Of a stretch of DNA of 64,000 bases, positions 36,018-43,826 are shown in pieces. The notes under the pieces are model-generated. The model saw only the letters and a program-made list of their open reading frames with translations. It was not told where the DNA came from and ran no database searches. A program made the position numbers and the translations under genes. Origin of the DNA: Nitrobacter sp051912485 (GTDB lineage: Bacteria; Pseudomonadota; Alphaproteobacteria; Rhizobiales; Xanthobacteraceae); NCBI RefSeq assembly GCF_051912485.1, contig NZ_CP196822.1:1178001-1242000 (forward strand), given 5' to 3'. Numbering within the stretch: the stretch's first letter is position 1; each line of letters begins with the position of its first letter.

Positions 36018-36991
36018 CTGCGATACGTTCGGTCGTGCTCGGCTGCGGCTCCTATCTGCCGCAAAGGGTGCTGACCAATGCCGAATTGGCCACCAAGGTA
36101 GATACTTCGGACGAGTGGATCGTCCAGCGCACCGGCATTCGTCAGCGCCACATTGCCGCGGAGGGAGAGCTTACGTCGCATCTCGCCATCCATGCGGCGG
36201 ATGCTGCGCTTGCTCATGCCGGCATCGATGCGCAGTCGATCGACCTGATCGTGCTGGCGACCTCGACGCCGGACAACACGTTTCCGGCGACGGCGGTCGT
36301 GGTTCAGAGCGCGCTCGGCATCAATCACGGCGCGGCTTTCGATCTCCAGGCGGTCTGCTCGGGGTTCGTGTTTGCGCTGGCCACCGCGGACAATTTCCTG
36401 CGTGCGGGCGCGTTCAAGCGCGCGCTGGTGATCGGCGCGGAAACCTTCTCGCGCATTCTGGATTGGACCGATCGCGGGACCTGCGTGCTGTTCGGTGATG
36501 GGGCCGGTGCGGTCGTGCTGGAAGCCCAGGAGCAGCCCGGCAAGCCCTCGGACCGCGGTATTCTGACGACACATCTGCGCTCGGACGGCCGTCACAAATC
36601 AAAACTTTATGTCGACGGCGGACCTTCCTCGACCCAGACCGTGGGGTATATTCGAATGGAAGGCCGCGAGGTGTTCAAGCACGCCGTCGGCATGATTACC
36701 GACGTCATCGTCGATGCATTCAATGCGTCCGGCACGAGCGCGGATGACATCGATTGGTTCGTTCCGCATCAGGCCAACAAGCGAATCATCGATGCATCGG
36801 CCCATAAACTGCATATTGCACCGGAGAAAGTCGTGCTGACCGTCGATCGCCACGGCAATACCTCCGCTGCATCAATTCCGTTGGCATTGTCGGTTGCTGT
36901 CGCCGATGGGCGCGTCAAAAGAGGCGATCTGGTATTGCTGGAAGCGATGGGCGGGGGCTTCACCTGGGGCTCCGCCCTCCTGCGGTGGTAA
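36014..36991 (+). CDS. fabH: 3-oxoacyl-ACP synthase III
   Basis: FabH (325 residues) starts fatty-acid elongation by condensing acetyl-CoA with malonyl-ACP. The Cys-His-Asn triad is complete: C115 (QAVCSGF), H252 (VPHQANKRI) and N282 (RHGNTSAAS). The N-terminal GCGSYLPQRVLTNAEL and the ending EAMGGGFTWGSALLRW are typical. Its start lies inside the end of plsX (TTG, 4-bp overlap), indicating coupling. ihfA follows 130 bp later. Confidence 0.97.
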   Translation: MTAIRSVVLGCGSYLPQRVLTNAELATKVDTSDEWIVQRTGIRQRHIAAEGELTSHLAIHAADAALAHAGIDAQSIDLIVLATSTPDNTFPATAVVVQSALGINHGAAFDLQAVCSGFVFALATADNFLRAGAFKRALVIGAETFSRILDWTDRGTCVLFGDGAGAVVLEAQEQPGKPSDRGILTTHLRSDGRHKSKLYVDGGPSSTQTVGYIRMEGREVFKHAVGMITDVIVDAFNASGTSADDIDWFVPHQANKRIIDASAHKLHIAPEKVVLTVDRHGNTSAASIPLALSVAVADGRVKRGDLVLLEAMGGGFTWGSALLRW

Positions 36992-37055
36992 GAGTTGAAT
37001 TAAAATATCCATCGCAGTTGCCGTCATCTATCGTGCGAAAGCATGATGAGATAGG

Positions 37056-37084
37056 TTGACCGTGCGCCGTTAAACTCTTAATTT
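37056..37084 (+). promoter_or_regulatory. Candidate promoter of ihfA
   Basis: TTGACC (37056-37061) and TAATTT (37079-37084) are 17 bp apart, in the fabH-ihfA gap. Initiation would fall about 30 nt before the ihfA start. The -35 matches consensus in 5 of 6; the -10 is weaker. Confidence 0.45.
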
Positions 37085-37121
37085 CAGTTACAAATTGTTC
37101 GCCGGGAGCTTGGGGCAGGCG

Positions 37122-37454
37122 ATGACAGAAACCGGAAAGACAGTCACGCGCGTTGATCTCTGCGAAGCCGTCTACAAAAAGGTGGGGCTGTCGCGGACAG
37201 AGTCGTCCGCGTTCGTAGAGCTCGTTCTCAAGGAGATCACCGATTGCCTGGAGAAGGGCGAGACGGTGAAGTTGTCGTCGTTCGGGTCGTTCATGGTACG
37301 CAAGAAAGGCCAGCGTATCGGCCGCAATCCGAAGACCGGCACCGAGGTGCCGATCTCTCCGCGTCGCGTGATGGTATTCAAGCCATCAGCTATTCTGAAG
37401 CAGCGCATCAACGGTAACAGCAACGGCAACGGCGCCGACACCAAGGCTGACTAG
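37122..37454 (+). CDS. ihfA: Integration host factor subunit alpha
   Basis: IHF-alpha (110 residues) is a nucleoid protein that bends DNA as a heterodimer with IHF-beta. The start at 37122 gives MTETGKTVTRVDLCEAVY; the motif SSFGSFMVRKKGQRIGRNPK and the flexible-arm region NPKTGTEVPISPRRVMVFKP are diagnostic, with the intercalating proline in the arm. The C-terminus has a short Asn/Gly-rich extension. A repeat element follows directly, then the MerR gene. Confidence 0.96.
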   Translation: MTETGKTVTRVDLCEAVYKKVGLSRTESSAFVELVLKEITDCLEKGETVKLSSFGSFMVRKKGQRIGRNPKTGTEVPISPRRVMVFKPSAILKQRINGNSNGNGADTKAD

Positions 37455-37567
37455 AGCGGGATGAGGATTAAAGTGTGTAGCGGCTTTCCGCCCGCATCCC
37501 ATTCTAAAATATGGAATCGATCACGTTCATGATTTTGGATCGATTCGATCCAAAATCATCGTGATCT
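37455..37567. repeat. Composite interspersed repeat with a perfect 31-nt palindrome
   Basis: Between ihfA and merR lies a repeat-like unit: AGAGCGGGATG (37455-) is mirrored by CCGCATCCCATTCT, and at 37529-37559 the arms ATGATTTTGGATCGA and TCGATCCAAAATCAT form a perfect palindrome around one base. No T-run follows, so it is not a classic terminator. The layout resembles intergenic repeats I recall from Bradyrhizobium-type genomes. Confidence 0.55.
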
Positions 37568-37666
37568 GGTGTGGTGGTTCAGAAGATCGCTCTGCGAGGG
37601 CATGCGAACTTCGGAATCGGGACACCAGTCCGGCGTTCGGCACCCGATTGGCAGAGGAGCGAGCAT

Positions 37667-38254
37667 TTGGACAAAGCACCGGATGCCTTCAGGACCATTA
37701 GCGAGGTCGCGGCCGATCTCGATGTTCCCCAGCATGTCCTGCGGTTCTGGGAAACCCGGTTTGCGCAGATCAAGCCGATGAAACGAAGCGGCGGCCGGCG
37801 CTACTATCGCCCGGACGACGTCGATTTGCTGCGCGGCATCCGCCATTTGCTTTACAGCGAGGGTTATACGATCCGCGGCGTGCAGCGGATTCTGAAAGAG
37901 CACGGCATCAAGTCGGTGCAGGGCCTGACCGAGGGATCGTCCGCCGCGGCCTTCGGCGCCATTGAGGATGACATCCGCAACACACTCGGCGCGATCGATG
38001 ATGACGGCGTGTCCGACTTTGAGGTCGACGACGAGGACGAAGATGAGGATGTCGGCGAGGGCTTGCCTCGCGCGCGGGAGCCGGCTGAGCATCGGCCGTT
38101 GCGGCACGATCTCGACGACGTCTTGTGGTCCGGTCCCGACAGCGCGGCAATCCGGGGCGTAAGCGCCGCGGTCGACCTTGCGAAGCTCAAAGATGTATTG
38201 GCTGAACTCGTCGCCTGCAGGGAATTGCTGGACGCCGCCCTGAGCGACGGCTGA
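37667..38254 (+). CDS. MerR-family transcriptional regulator (TTG start)
   Basis: A 195-residue regulator with an N-terminal MerR winged HTH: FRTISEVAADLDVPQHVLRF at residues 8-27, then RRYYRPDDVDLLRGIRHLLY. An acidic stretch (VDDEDEDEDVGEG) and a C-terminal helix follow. I chose the TTG at 37667 because GAGGAGC sits 7 nt upstream and it gives the usual start MDKAPDAFRTI; an in-frame start 32 codons upstream lacks support. It lacks metal-binding cysteines. The order ihfA-merR-tRNA-Pro is one I recall from Rhizobiales. The effector is unknown. Confidence 0.85.
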   Translation: MDKAPDAFRTISEVAADLDVPQHVLRFWETRFAQIKPMKRSGGRRYYRPDDVDLLRGIRHLLYSEGYTIRGVQRILKEHGIKSVQGLTEGSSAAAFGAIEDDIRNTLGAIDDDGVSDFEVDDEDEDEDVGEGLPRAREPAEHRPLRHDLDDVLWSGPDSAAIRGVSAAVDLAKLKDVLAELVACRELLDAALSDG

Positions 38255-38354
38255 CGGCTCTCAAGAGCCCGCGTTTCAGCGTCGTACACGTGGTGCTGCG
38301 GCTTCTTGCGCCGCCGCGTGAACGCGGCTAGAGCTACCTCCGGCTTTTTGTTTT

Positions 38355-38400
38355 GACGCGTTTTCTTTGGGCGAACCGGTATCACTTCGCTCGAAAACGC
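38355..38400. repeat. Interspersed palindromic repeat, family B, copy 1
   Basis: An imperfect palindrome with outer arms GACGCGTTTTC and GAAAACGC and core GGGCGAACCGGTATCACTTC. Its reverse complement is repeated at 49817-49863 with few changes. The right edge abuts the TATAAT box of the tRNA-Pro promoter, so the element fills the -35 region. A small GCCGCG/CGCGGC hairpin at 38313-38328 lies upstream. Confidence 0.6.
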
Positions 38401-38406
38401 TATAAT
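38401..38406 (+). promoter_or_regulatory. Consensus -10 box of tRNA-Pro
   Basis: A perfect TATAAT lies 20 nt before the tRNA 5' end, which suits a short leader. No clear -35 hexamer is seen at 16-18 bp, where repeat family B lies (GGTATC region). Confidence 0.45.
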
Positions 38407-38426
38407 GGAACGGGGCCGTAATGGCA

Positions 38427-38504
38427 CGGAGCGTAGCGCAGCCCGGTTAGCGCACTAGTCTGGGAGACTAGGGGTCGGAGGTTCAAATCCTCTCGCTCCG
38501 ACCA
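38427..38504 (+). tRNA. tRNA-Pro (anticodon GGG)
   Basis: The acceptor stem CGGAGCG pairs with CGCTCCG, followed by A and an encoded CCA. The D arm (TAGCGCAGCCCGGTTAGCGCA), the anticodon stem-loop CTAGT-CTGGGAG-ACTAG with GGG anticodon, and the T loop GGTTCAAATCC are all in place, with the GTTCAAATCC consensus. It reads codon CCC (and CCU by wobble). Sequence after the 3' end is accessory, so the tRNA 3' half is a plausible integration site, though no second attachment copy is in the window. Confidence 0.95.
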
Positions 38505-38933
38505 ACGAAATCAAAGACTTGGCCTTAAGTCAAAAATCTCCAAAAATCAGTAGGGAAACTCTGGGGAAACTTCGGCTCTCCGGGCCGAAATAATTCGTGT
38601 TCGATGGCTCGATAAGGCCCTTCAGGCGTTCTCAGGAAAGAGCAGCCGTTCAACGAGTAATTTTCCCATCCTACCGGGTAGGGGGATTTAATTGACGGTT
38701 CGAAATGATTGCCGGTATCACTCGACTTAGCGCCCACGTAATGGACATAGCGTGGCGTAGGGGGAGGGGGCTGACGCACCCGCTCTTTTTACCGGGCTAA
38801 CAACCTGGGTTCGCCGTTGGCGAATTGCCGGAAGCCTCAAAGGGGCAACCGGCCGTCGCGCGTCAGCCTAGTAGTTCGCCTGAGGGGCGGCGTCCTGAAC
38901 CCAAGTTATCCACAACCCGTTCAGGGCACAGCC
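38505..38933. other. Accessory gap after tRNA-Pro; one possible minus-strand small ORF
   Basis: About 430 bp separate the tRNA from the AlpA-like gene. One open frame on the minus strand, 38525-38779 (84 codons), has an ordinary composition (GWENYSLNGCSFLRTPEGPY, FPQSFPTDFW) but no recognisable domain and no family I know; treat as doubtful. The sequence is less GC-rich than the flanks, as expected of acquired DNA. No integrase gene is present. Confidence 0.35.
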
Positions 38934-39167
38934 ATGACCATTCATGCGAGCGAACGCGCGAGCCGCGTTCAGATACCCGCCGACTTTCCCCACCCCCAGC
39001 GCCTCGCGGGGCGCGACCTATTCATTGCCATCCTGGGCGAGCCTTCGCCCGCGACCTTCGCCCGTTGGCTGGCTGAAGGGAAGCTCCCGAAGCCCCGGAA
39101 GCTGGGCAGCCGGAACCGCTGGCCCGAAACCATCATAGCCGCCGCCCGCGATTCGGGGATTGCCTGA
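38934..39167 (+). CDS. AlpA-like small HTH protein
   Basis: A 77-residue protein whose C-terminal half resembles the AlpA/MerR-like excisionase fold: ATFARWLAEGKLPKPRKLGS then RNRWPETII, the pattern of a winged HTH in phage and island regulators. The start ATG at 38934 gives MTIHASERASRVQIPADF; upstream in-frame codons lack support. It is followed by a gene that overlaps its stop (TGATG). The role, excision or transcription control of a lost element, is inferred from family and position. Confidence 0.65.
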   Translation: MTIHASERASRVQIPADFPHPQRLAGRDLFIAILGEPSPATFARWLAEGKLPKPRKLGSRNRWPETIIAAARDSGIA

Positions 39168-39400
39168 TGAGCACCGATACGGACAGGCTTGCCGCCCTGG
39201 TTCGCCGGTACGCCGCGGGACAGCCGCTTCCCGACATGGTCGACGGAATCCCGCTCACTCAATGGCTAGCTGGCCTGGCGCACGACCGCATGGAAGCCCC
39301 GATGCAACTCGGGGCGCTGCTAGACCACCCAGCCGAGCGTCCGACCGTGGCCGAGATCGCGATGACCTTTCGCGCTCGGCTGGTTAGCGCCGCCGCGTAG
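39167..39400 (+). CDS. Small hypothetical protein downstream of AlpA-like gene
   Basis: A 77-residue protein, its ATG overlapping the AlpA-like TGA, which argues for a real, coupled gene. It looks helical (TDRLAALVRRYAAGQPLPDM, MQLGALLDHPAERPTVAEIA) with no signal peptide or membrane segment. I do not recognise it. The coupling and short size fit an accessory-element gene. Confidence 0.5.
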   Translation: MSTDTDRLAALVRRYAAGQPLPDMVDGIPLTQWLAGLAHDRMEAPMQLGALLDHPAERPTVAEIAMTFRARLVSAAA

Positions 39401-39493
39401 AGCCTTCCGACCGCACTCGTCACCCTTACCAGACACGACACCCGCCGCGCCGTGCTGCCTCTCTGAGACGCACGACGCAGCGATGGGGGAACC

Positions 39494-39766
39494 ATGCCGA
39501 AACTATCAGCCGCCCGCCTTGCGGAGCATCGCAGGGCCTTGGAAAAAGAGCGCACAGACGATGCGCTCGCAAAAGGTTGGCTTGCAGCCAACGACCCGAA
39601 ACCTACTAGCGCAAAAACGCTCGAAATCGATGCCGACCATGCGGCACTGCTGAAAGTCGAGCTTGAACCACAGATTGTGGGAGCCGATGCAGACGGTCTA
39701 TTTCCGCAAGAGCGCATTGTCTTCGATGCGCAAATAAAACAACTCGAATCCCGGTTTGCCCGCTCG
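39494..39766 (+). pseudogene. Unknown gene truncated by the IS3 remnant
   Basis: An open frame starts at the ATG preceded by GGGGGAAC and encodes about 91 residues that look like a cytoplasmic helical protein (ARLAEHRRALEKERTDDALA, NDPKPTSAKTLEIDADH). At about 39766 the sequence changes to antisense IS3 orfB, after which the frame continues as nonsense to 40033. So the gene lost its 3' end. The family is unknown. Confidence 0.6.
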
Positions 39767-40084
39767 GGAGACCGAAGCCTCCGAGACAAAGTACTTTTGC
39801 TCGTCGGTGAACCGAACGGCCAGCTCTCGCGGCGACAGCTCTGGGAGCTCCAGCGCCAGGTCAATGATCTGGCGGCGGACATCGTCCGGGATGCGATTCC
39901 AGACGCGGTCCGGTCGGGAGCGATGATCAGCCAGTGCTTCAGGCCCGCCATTACAATAGCGATCATACCAGCGGTAGAATGTGGCCCGCGGGACACCGAG
40001 CTTGTCCAGCGTGCGTTTGGCCGGCAGATGTGACTGCTCGACCAGCTCGATGATCTCGGCCTTCTCGGATGCAGGATATCTCAT
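39767..40084 (-). pseudogene. IS3 orfB, N-terminal fragment
   Basis: The frame begins MRYPASEKAEIIELVEQSHL and continues with HTH_21-type PRATFYRWYDRYCNGGPEAL and the segment LALELPELSPRELAVRFTDE. It ends at YFVSEASV, where the intact family reads on to the catalytic domain; the remaining codons to 39698 come from the flanking gene. The DDE residues are lost, so no transposase can be made. The ATG overlaps the orfA stop by 4 bp. Confidence 0.8.
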
Positions 40085-40455
40085 GCCTCGTCCTCCCCAT
40101 CCCCGCTCATGCTTTTTTTGAGCAGACGGTTCTCCAGGGTGAGATCGGCCACGACCTCCTTCAAAGCAGAGGTCTCACGGCGAAGGTCTTTCACTTCGCC
40201 GGAGGTTGCGGCGCGTGCCGTATCGCCCGCCAATCGGCGTTTGCCGGCCTCCAGGAACTCCTTGGACCAGCCGTAATACATCGAGGCAGCGATACCCTCG
40301 CGGCGGCAAAGCTCAGAGATGTTCTCTTCACCGCGCAGCCCTTCCAGTACGATGCGGATCTTCTCTTCCGCTGAATACTGCCGGCGGGTCTGACGCCGAA
40401 TGTCCTTCAGCACTCGTTCTGCCGGTGTTTTGTCCGGCCCGGATTTCTGTTTCAT
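40081..40455 (-). CDS. IS3-family OrfA (transposase HTH subunit)
   Basis: A 124-residue OrfA with an N-terminal helix-turn-helix: RRQYSAEEKIRIVLEGLRGE, NISELCRREGIAASMYYGWS, and a leucine-zipper-like coil RRETSALKEVVADLTLENRL. It is intact, but its partner orfB is truncated. The A7 tract near codons LLKKS is a likely frameshift site. It belongs to the IS3 remnant described separately. Confidence 0.85.
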   Translation of the reverse strand: MKQKSGPDKTPAERVLKDIRRQTRRQYSAEEKIRIVLEGLRGEENISELCRREGIAASMYYGWSKEFLEAGKRRLAGDTARAATSGEVKDLRRETSALKEVVADLTLENRLLKKSMSGDGEDEA

Positions 40456-40539
40456 CTTCGCTCCTTGCGGCTACGATGAACCAGAAATCCTCCCTTCGGA
40501 AAGTCCCTCAATTTGTCTCACAGGTGCTGACGGGGAACA

Positions 40540-40988
40540 CGAGTCACGTCGACATAAGCCTCGGCTGCATCGAGAGCCAGCAACTCGGTTCGTTCGTGCA
40601 CGCGCGCCGCCGCAGCGTTGACACGCGCGGTCTGACGCCAGATCTCGTTGATCGAGGTAAAACCATCGAACAGCAACTGCCGGACGACGACCGATGCGGC
40701 GCGTCCGTTGAGCCATTCTCCGCTACCAAGCGGAGCCGGGACGATATTCTGGGTGAACCGCTCCGGGCCCCAGCGTCCTTCGACGCGCACCTGCGGCAGC
40801 AGCGTTCCCTGTTGTTGGCGAAGTTCCGACTCCGTCGCCCTCCGGTTGGCGGCAGCTTCCCCCACGCCGGGGTTCGTCGCCACCGCTTGCTTCAACGCAT
40901 CGTTGATTGAAAAGCCGCTTTGAGAATAAGCCGAGACAGGCAGGGTCATCAGGCCGATAACGATTGGCGCAATAATTTGAAATCGCAT
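40540..40988 (-). pseudogene. TolC-like outer membrane efflux protein, N-terminal fragment
   Basis: The minus-strand ATG at 40988 begins a signal peptide (MRFQIIAPIVIGLMTLPVSA) and the start of a TolC-type protein: FSINDALKQAVATNPGVGEA, RQLLFDGFTSINEIW and LALDAAEAYVDVTR match the TolC family. The frame then breaks at the IS3 end (about 40540) after about 150 of the usual 430-470 residues, so the gene is inactive. In full form it would be an outer membrane channel of a type I exporter or efflux pump. Confidence 0.8.
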
Positions 40989-41328
40989 TAGCAAATACTC
41001 AAAATCTGACGATCTGTTGGGAGGCCATAATGGGTTCCCACACGGTAGAGAGTCGAGGCGTGATTGAGGTCTTGGGAGCCCATTTGAGGCACTTTGTGGG
41101 CAAGTGTGGCACAAAAACCTCATAGAGAAGGCTCGGGGAAGGTACCCCAATAATCCCCCCTCGCGCGATTGTGTCGATATAGCGGCGGACGGCTCTCGAG
41201 CTGCGTGGCATTGTGGCCGGACTGTCTCACCCCGAATCGGGTTTTGCGCGATCCCGTTGTGCTTTGCGGCATGCGGATAGGCAGATGTGCCTCCGCAGGC
41301 TAAGCAGGACGTTTTCGGGGAATCGGTC
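40989..41328. other. 340-bp gap between the tolC fragment and the reductase gene
   Basis: This gap would hold the divergent promoters of the truncated tolC gene (minus) and the downstream reductase (plus). Minus-strand open frames here have no ribosome-binding site or recognisable features. A short GGGGAAGG/TACCCCA mirror lies near 41140. I see no gene. Confidence 0.4.
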
Positions 41329-42507
41329 ATGGCGTCGGCGGCGGAATTCGATATCGTTATCTACGGTGCAAGCGGGTTCACCGGCCGGCTCGTCGCAGAA
41401 TATCTTGCCGCCGAATACGGCAAAAGCGATCTGAAATGGGCCATCGCGGGGCGCAACCTCGACAAGCTCGCGTCGGTGCGCGACGCCATCGGCGCGCCAC
41501 GCGACCTCCCGCTGATCGCTGCTGATGCCGGCGATCCCGCATCGCTCAAAGCCATGGTTGGCCGCACGGCCTCGGTACTGAGCACGGTCGGACCCTACCA
41601 GCTCTACGGTTCCGATCTCGTTGCGGCCTGCGCGGCCGGCGGGACCGACTATCTCGATCTCTGCGGCGAGCCGATCTGGATGCGGCAGATGATAGACGCG
41701 CACGAGGCAGTGGCGCGCAGGAGCGGCGCGCGGATCGTGTTCTCCTGCGGCTACGATTCTCTGCCGTTCGAACTCGGCGTGTTCTTTCTCCAGGAGGCCG
41801 CGATAAGGCAGCTCGGGTCGAGCGTCGCTCGGGTCAAGGGCCGCGTGCGCAAGATGAAGGGCACGTTTTCCGGCGGTACCGCCGCGAGCATGAAGGCGAT
41901 CTTCGCCGCAGCCGCCAACGATCCGAGTCTGTTGCCGAAACTGCGCGATTCATTCGTGCTGACGCCGGGGTTCGAAGGGCCGAAGCAGCCGCCGGGCAAC
42001 AAGCCGCTATTCGACGAAGACCTGGGGATGTGGCTGGCGCCGTTCGTGATGGCGAACATCAACACCCGCAATGTGCATCGCTCCAACTTTCTGCTCGGGT
42101 TTCCCTACGGCCGGGATTTTATCTACGACGAAATGATGGTCGCGGGGCCGAAGGAGACCGGCGAGGCGGCGGCGAAAGCCATCATCGCCGCCAACAACAA
42201 GCTCGGCGCGCAGGGCGGTCCGAAACCCGGCGAGGGTCCGTCGAAAGAAGAGCGCGAGAGCGGGCATTACGATCTTCTCTTCGTCGGCATCGGATCCGAC
42301 GGGCAGCAGGTGAAGGCCGTGGTGACCGGCGACCGCGATCCCGGCTACGGATCGACTTCCAAGATGATTGCGGAATGCGCGATCTGCCTGCGGCGTGATA
42401 CCCCGGACGTTGCGGGCGGCTTCTGGACGCCGGGCGCTGCGATGAAGGACGCGCTGATCAAACGGCTCGTCGATCGCGCGGGCCTGACGTTCACGATCGA
42501 GCCCTAG
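41329..42507 (+). CDS. Saccharopine dehydrogenase-like NAD(P)-binding oxidoreductase
   Basis: A 392-residue protein of the saccharopine dehydrogenase / trans-acting enoyl reductase superfamily. The Rossmann motif YGASGFTGRLVAEYLAAEYG begins at residue 12, followed by VLSTVGPYQLYGSDLVAACA and GTDYLDLCGEPIWMRQMIDA. These features match eukaryotic SCCPDH-like and mycobacterial trans-acting enoyl reductase homologues; the substrate is unknown. I start at the ATG at 41329. The next genes are on the opposite strand. Confidence 0.8.
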   Translation: MASAAEFDIVIYGASGFTGRLVAEYLAAEYGKSDLKWAIAGRNLDKLASVRDAIGAPRDLPLIAADAGDPASLKAMVGRTASVLSTVGPYQLYGSDLVAACAAGGTDYLDLCGEPIWMRQMIDAHEAVARRSGARIVFSCGYDSLPFELGVFFLQEAAIRQLGSSVARVKGRVRKMKGTFSGGTAASMKAIFAAAANDPSLLPKLRDSFVLTPGFEGPKQPPGNKPLFDEDLGMWLAPFVMANINTRNVHRSNFLLGFPYGRDFIYDEMMVAGPKETGEAAAKAIIAANNKLGAQGGPKPGEGPSKEERESGHYDLLFVGIGSDGQQVKAVVTGDRDPGYGSTSKMIAECAICLRRDTPDVAGGFWTPGAAMKDALIKRLVDRAGLTFTIEP

Positions 42508-42527
42508 CTTTAACACCGCGGGTGACT

Positions 42528-43793
42528 CTATTGCGGCGCCTGTCGAACGGGAGCCCGCCGGGCGTCGGCCGTATACTGGTGGGAGGCAGCGAACATGCCC
42601 CACATCACGCCGAGCATCAGCCAGAAATGCCGCCAGTGATCGGTGTCGATGATGAAGCTCTCGCCGACGGTACCCAGAAACGCCGCGAAGATCGCGAGAT
42701 AGGCTCGTTGCCAGGGAACCCGAACGAAAATGTAACGAAAGCCAAGAATCACGGTGGTGAAGATCAGCACCGGATAGCAGATACCCGAAATCCATCCGCC
42801 CGACATGAAGGCGTTCAGATACGAGTTGTGGGTGTCTTCCGGAAAAAACCGCGTGAATTGCAGCGGGCCGATGCCGAGTGGCAGGTCCAGCGCCATCTGG
42901 AAGCCAAGAATGTGCCGGCCGAAGCGGCCGAAGCGGCCTTCGTCGTAGCTCTGGTCGAAGCTCGCGCGTTCCTTGAAGAGGCTGTCGATTGAATCGAACG
43001 ACAGCAGGATCGCCAGCAGCAGCGCAATCGCGGCGGCCGCGATCACCGCGGTCGTGACCAGCCGCGACCGCTGTTTCGTCGACGGACTGGTCAGGAACAT
43101 CAAAACCAGCATCAAAGCCGAGGTCAGCACGAACTGGCCCCAGGCTGCGCGCGAAAAGGCCAGCAGCAGCGCAAGGCTGATGATCCCGAGCGCGATCGCG
43201 CTGCGAACAGCCTTTCCGAAGCGGTCCGTGACGATGCTTTGCAGGACGAACAGCGCCGGCAGGATCAGGAACGCGGAGAGCACGTTCGGATCCTTGAAGG
43301 TGCCGCGTGCGCGGCCATAGAGCGTCAGCAGGTCATGTTCGCCCGGCACAAGATGGAAATAACCCGCGATGCCGGCGGCAGACGCGATCACCGCGCCGAC
43401 AATCAGGCCGCGCCGCAACAGCTCGAGCCGTGCCGCCGTATCTTGCGAAAACACCATCGCGAAGAAGATGACCGTCACGGCCATGTACCAGGAGGTCATG
43501 ATCCAGTTCACGATCGGGGTCTTGTCCATCAGGTATGCGGCGCAGACCGTATAGCCAAGGTTGATCAGAAACAGCAGAAGCATCAGCGGAACGAACGCCA
43601 GCCGCATCCGCAGGCCCGTCGCGAAGAACACGATCATCGCGGCCAGGGTCGCAAATTCGTATGGGCTGGGTTCGATGTAGACGATCGCGCCGCCGGCCCC
43701 GACCAGCCACAACAACGCGCGCTGGAGCGCGGCAACGCCCGGCGCCTGCGTCAGGGACGGAAGCGAACTGTCAACCGCTGCAGGGTAGGCCAT
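42528..43793 (-). CDS. O-antigen ligase/polymerase family membrane protein
   Basis: A 421-residue protein with about ten membrane segments and the O-antigen ligase (Wzy/WaaL) pattern: a large periplasmic loop between late segments with FGRFGRHILGFQMALDLPLG followed by FFPEDTHNSYLNAFMSGGW, the His-Asn motif of the family. It would polymerise or ligate polysaccharide repeat units in the periplasm. It is the distal gene of the minus-strand polysaccharide locus. Confidence 0.85.
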   Translation of the reverse strand: MAYPAAVDSSLPSLTQAPGVAALQRALLWLVGAGGAIVYIEPSPYEFATLAAMIVFFATGLRMRLAFVPLMLLLFLINLGYTVCAAYLMDKTPIVNWIMTSWYMAVTVIFFAMVFSQDTAARLELLRRGLIVGAVIASAAGIAGYFHLVPGEHDLLTLYGRARGTFKDPNVLSAFLILPALFVLQSIVTDRFGKAVRSAIALGIISLALLLAFSRAAWGQFVLTSALMLVLMFLTSPSTKQRSRLVTTAVIAAAAIALLLAILLSFDSIDSLFKERASFDQSYDEGRFGRFGRHILGFQMALDLPLGIGPLQFTRFFPEDTHNSYLNAFMSGGWISGICYPVLIFTTVILGFRYIFVRVPWQRAYLAIFAAFLGTVGESFIIDTDHWRHFWLMLGVMWGMFAASHQYTADARRAPVRQAPQ

Positions 43794-43826
43794 TAGACTC
43801 TCGCAAACTCAACGCACGAGGATCAC

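Larger units (their letters stand above)
39767..40539 (-). mobile_element. Partial IS3-family insertion sequence
   Basis: A remnant of about 770 bp, oriented minus. It contains orfA whole and the first ~105 codons of orfB, then stops at the truncated unknown gene, so the distal end with the DDE core is deleted. The intact end lies near 40539, where the minus strand begins TGTTCCCCGTCAGCACC and joins directly to the TolC-like gene. A run of seven A on the minus strand (40113-40119) near the end of orfA fits the programmed -1 frameshift used by IS3 elements to make OrfAB. Confidence 0.8.

Noticed and set aside
39767..40033. Continuation of the unknown gene 39494 to a 179-residue protein
   Set aside because: After about 39766 the frame reads antisense through IS3 orfB, so the extra residues are not part of the original protein.
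38427..41328. A complete integrated element bounded by a duplicated tRNA 3' end
   Set aside because: I found no second copy of the tRNA-Pro 3' sequence and no integrase gene, so only a remnant can be claimed.
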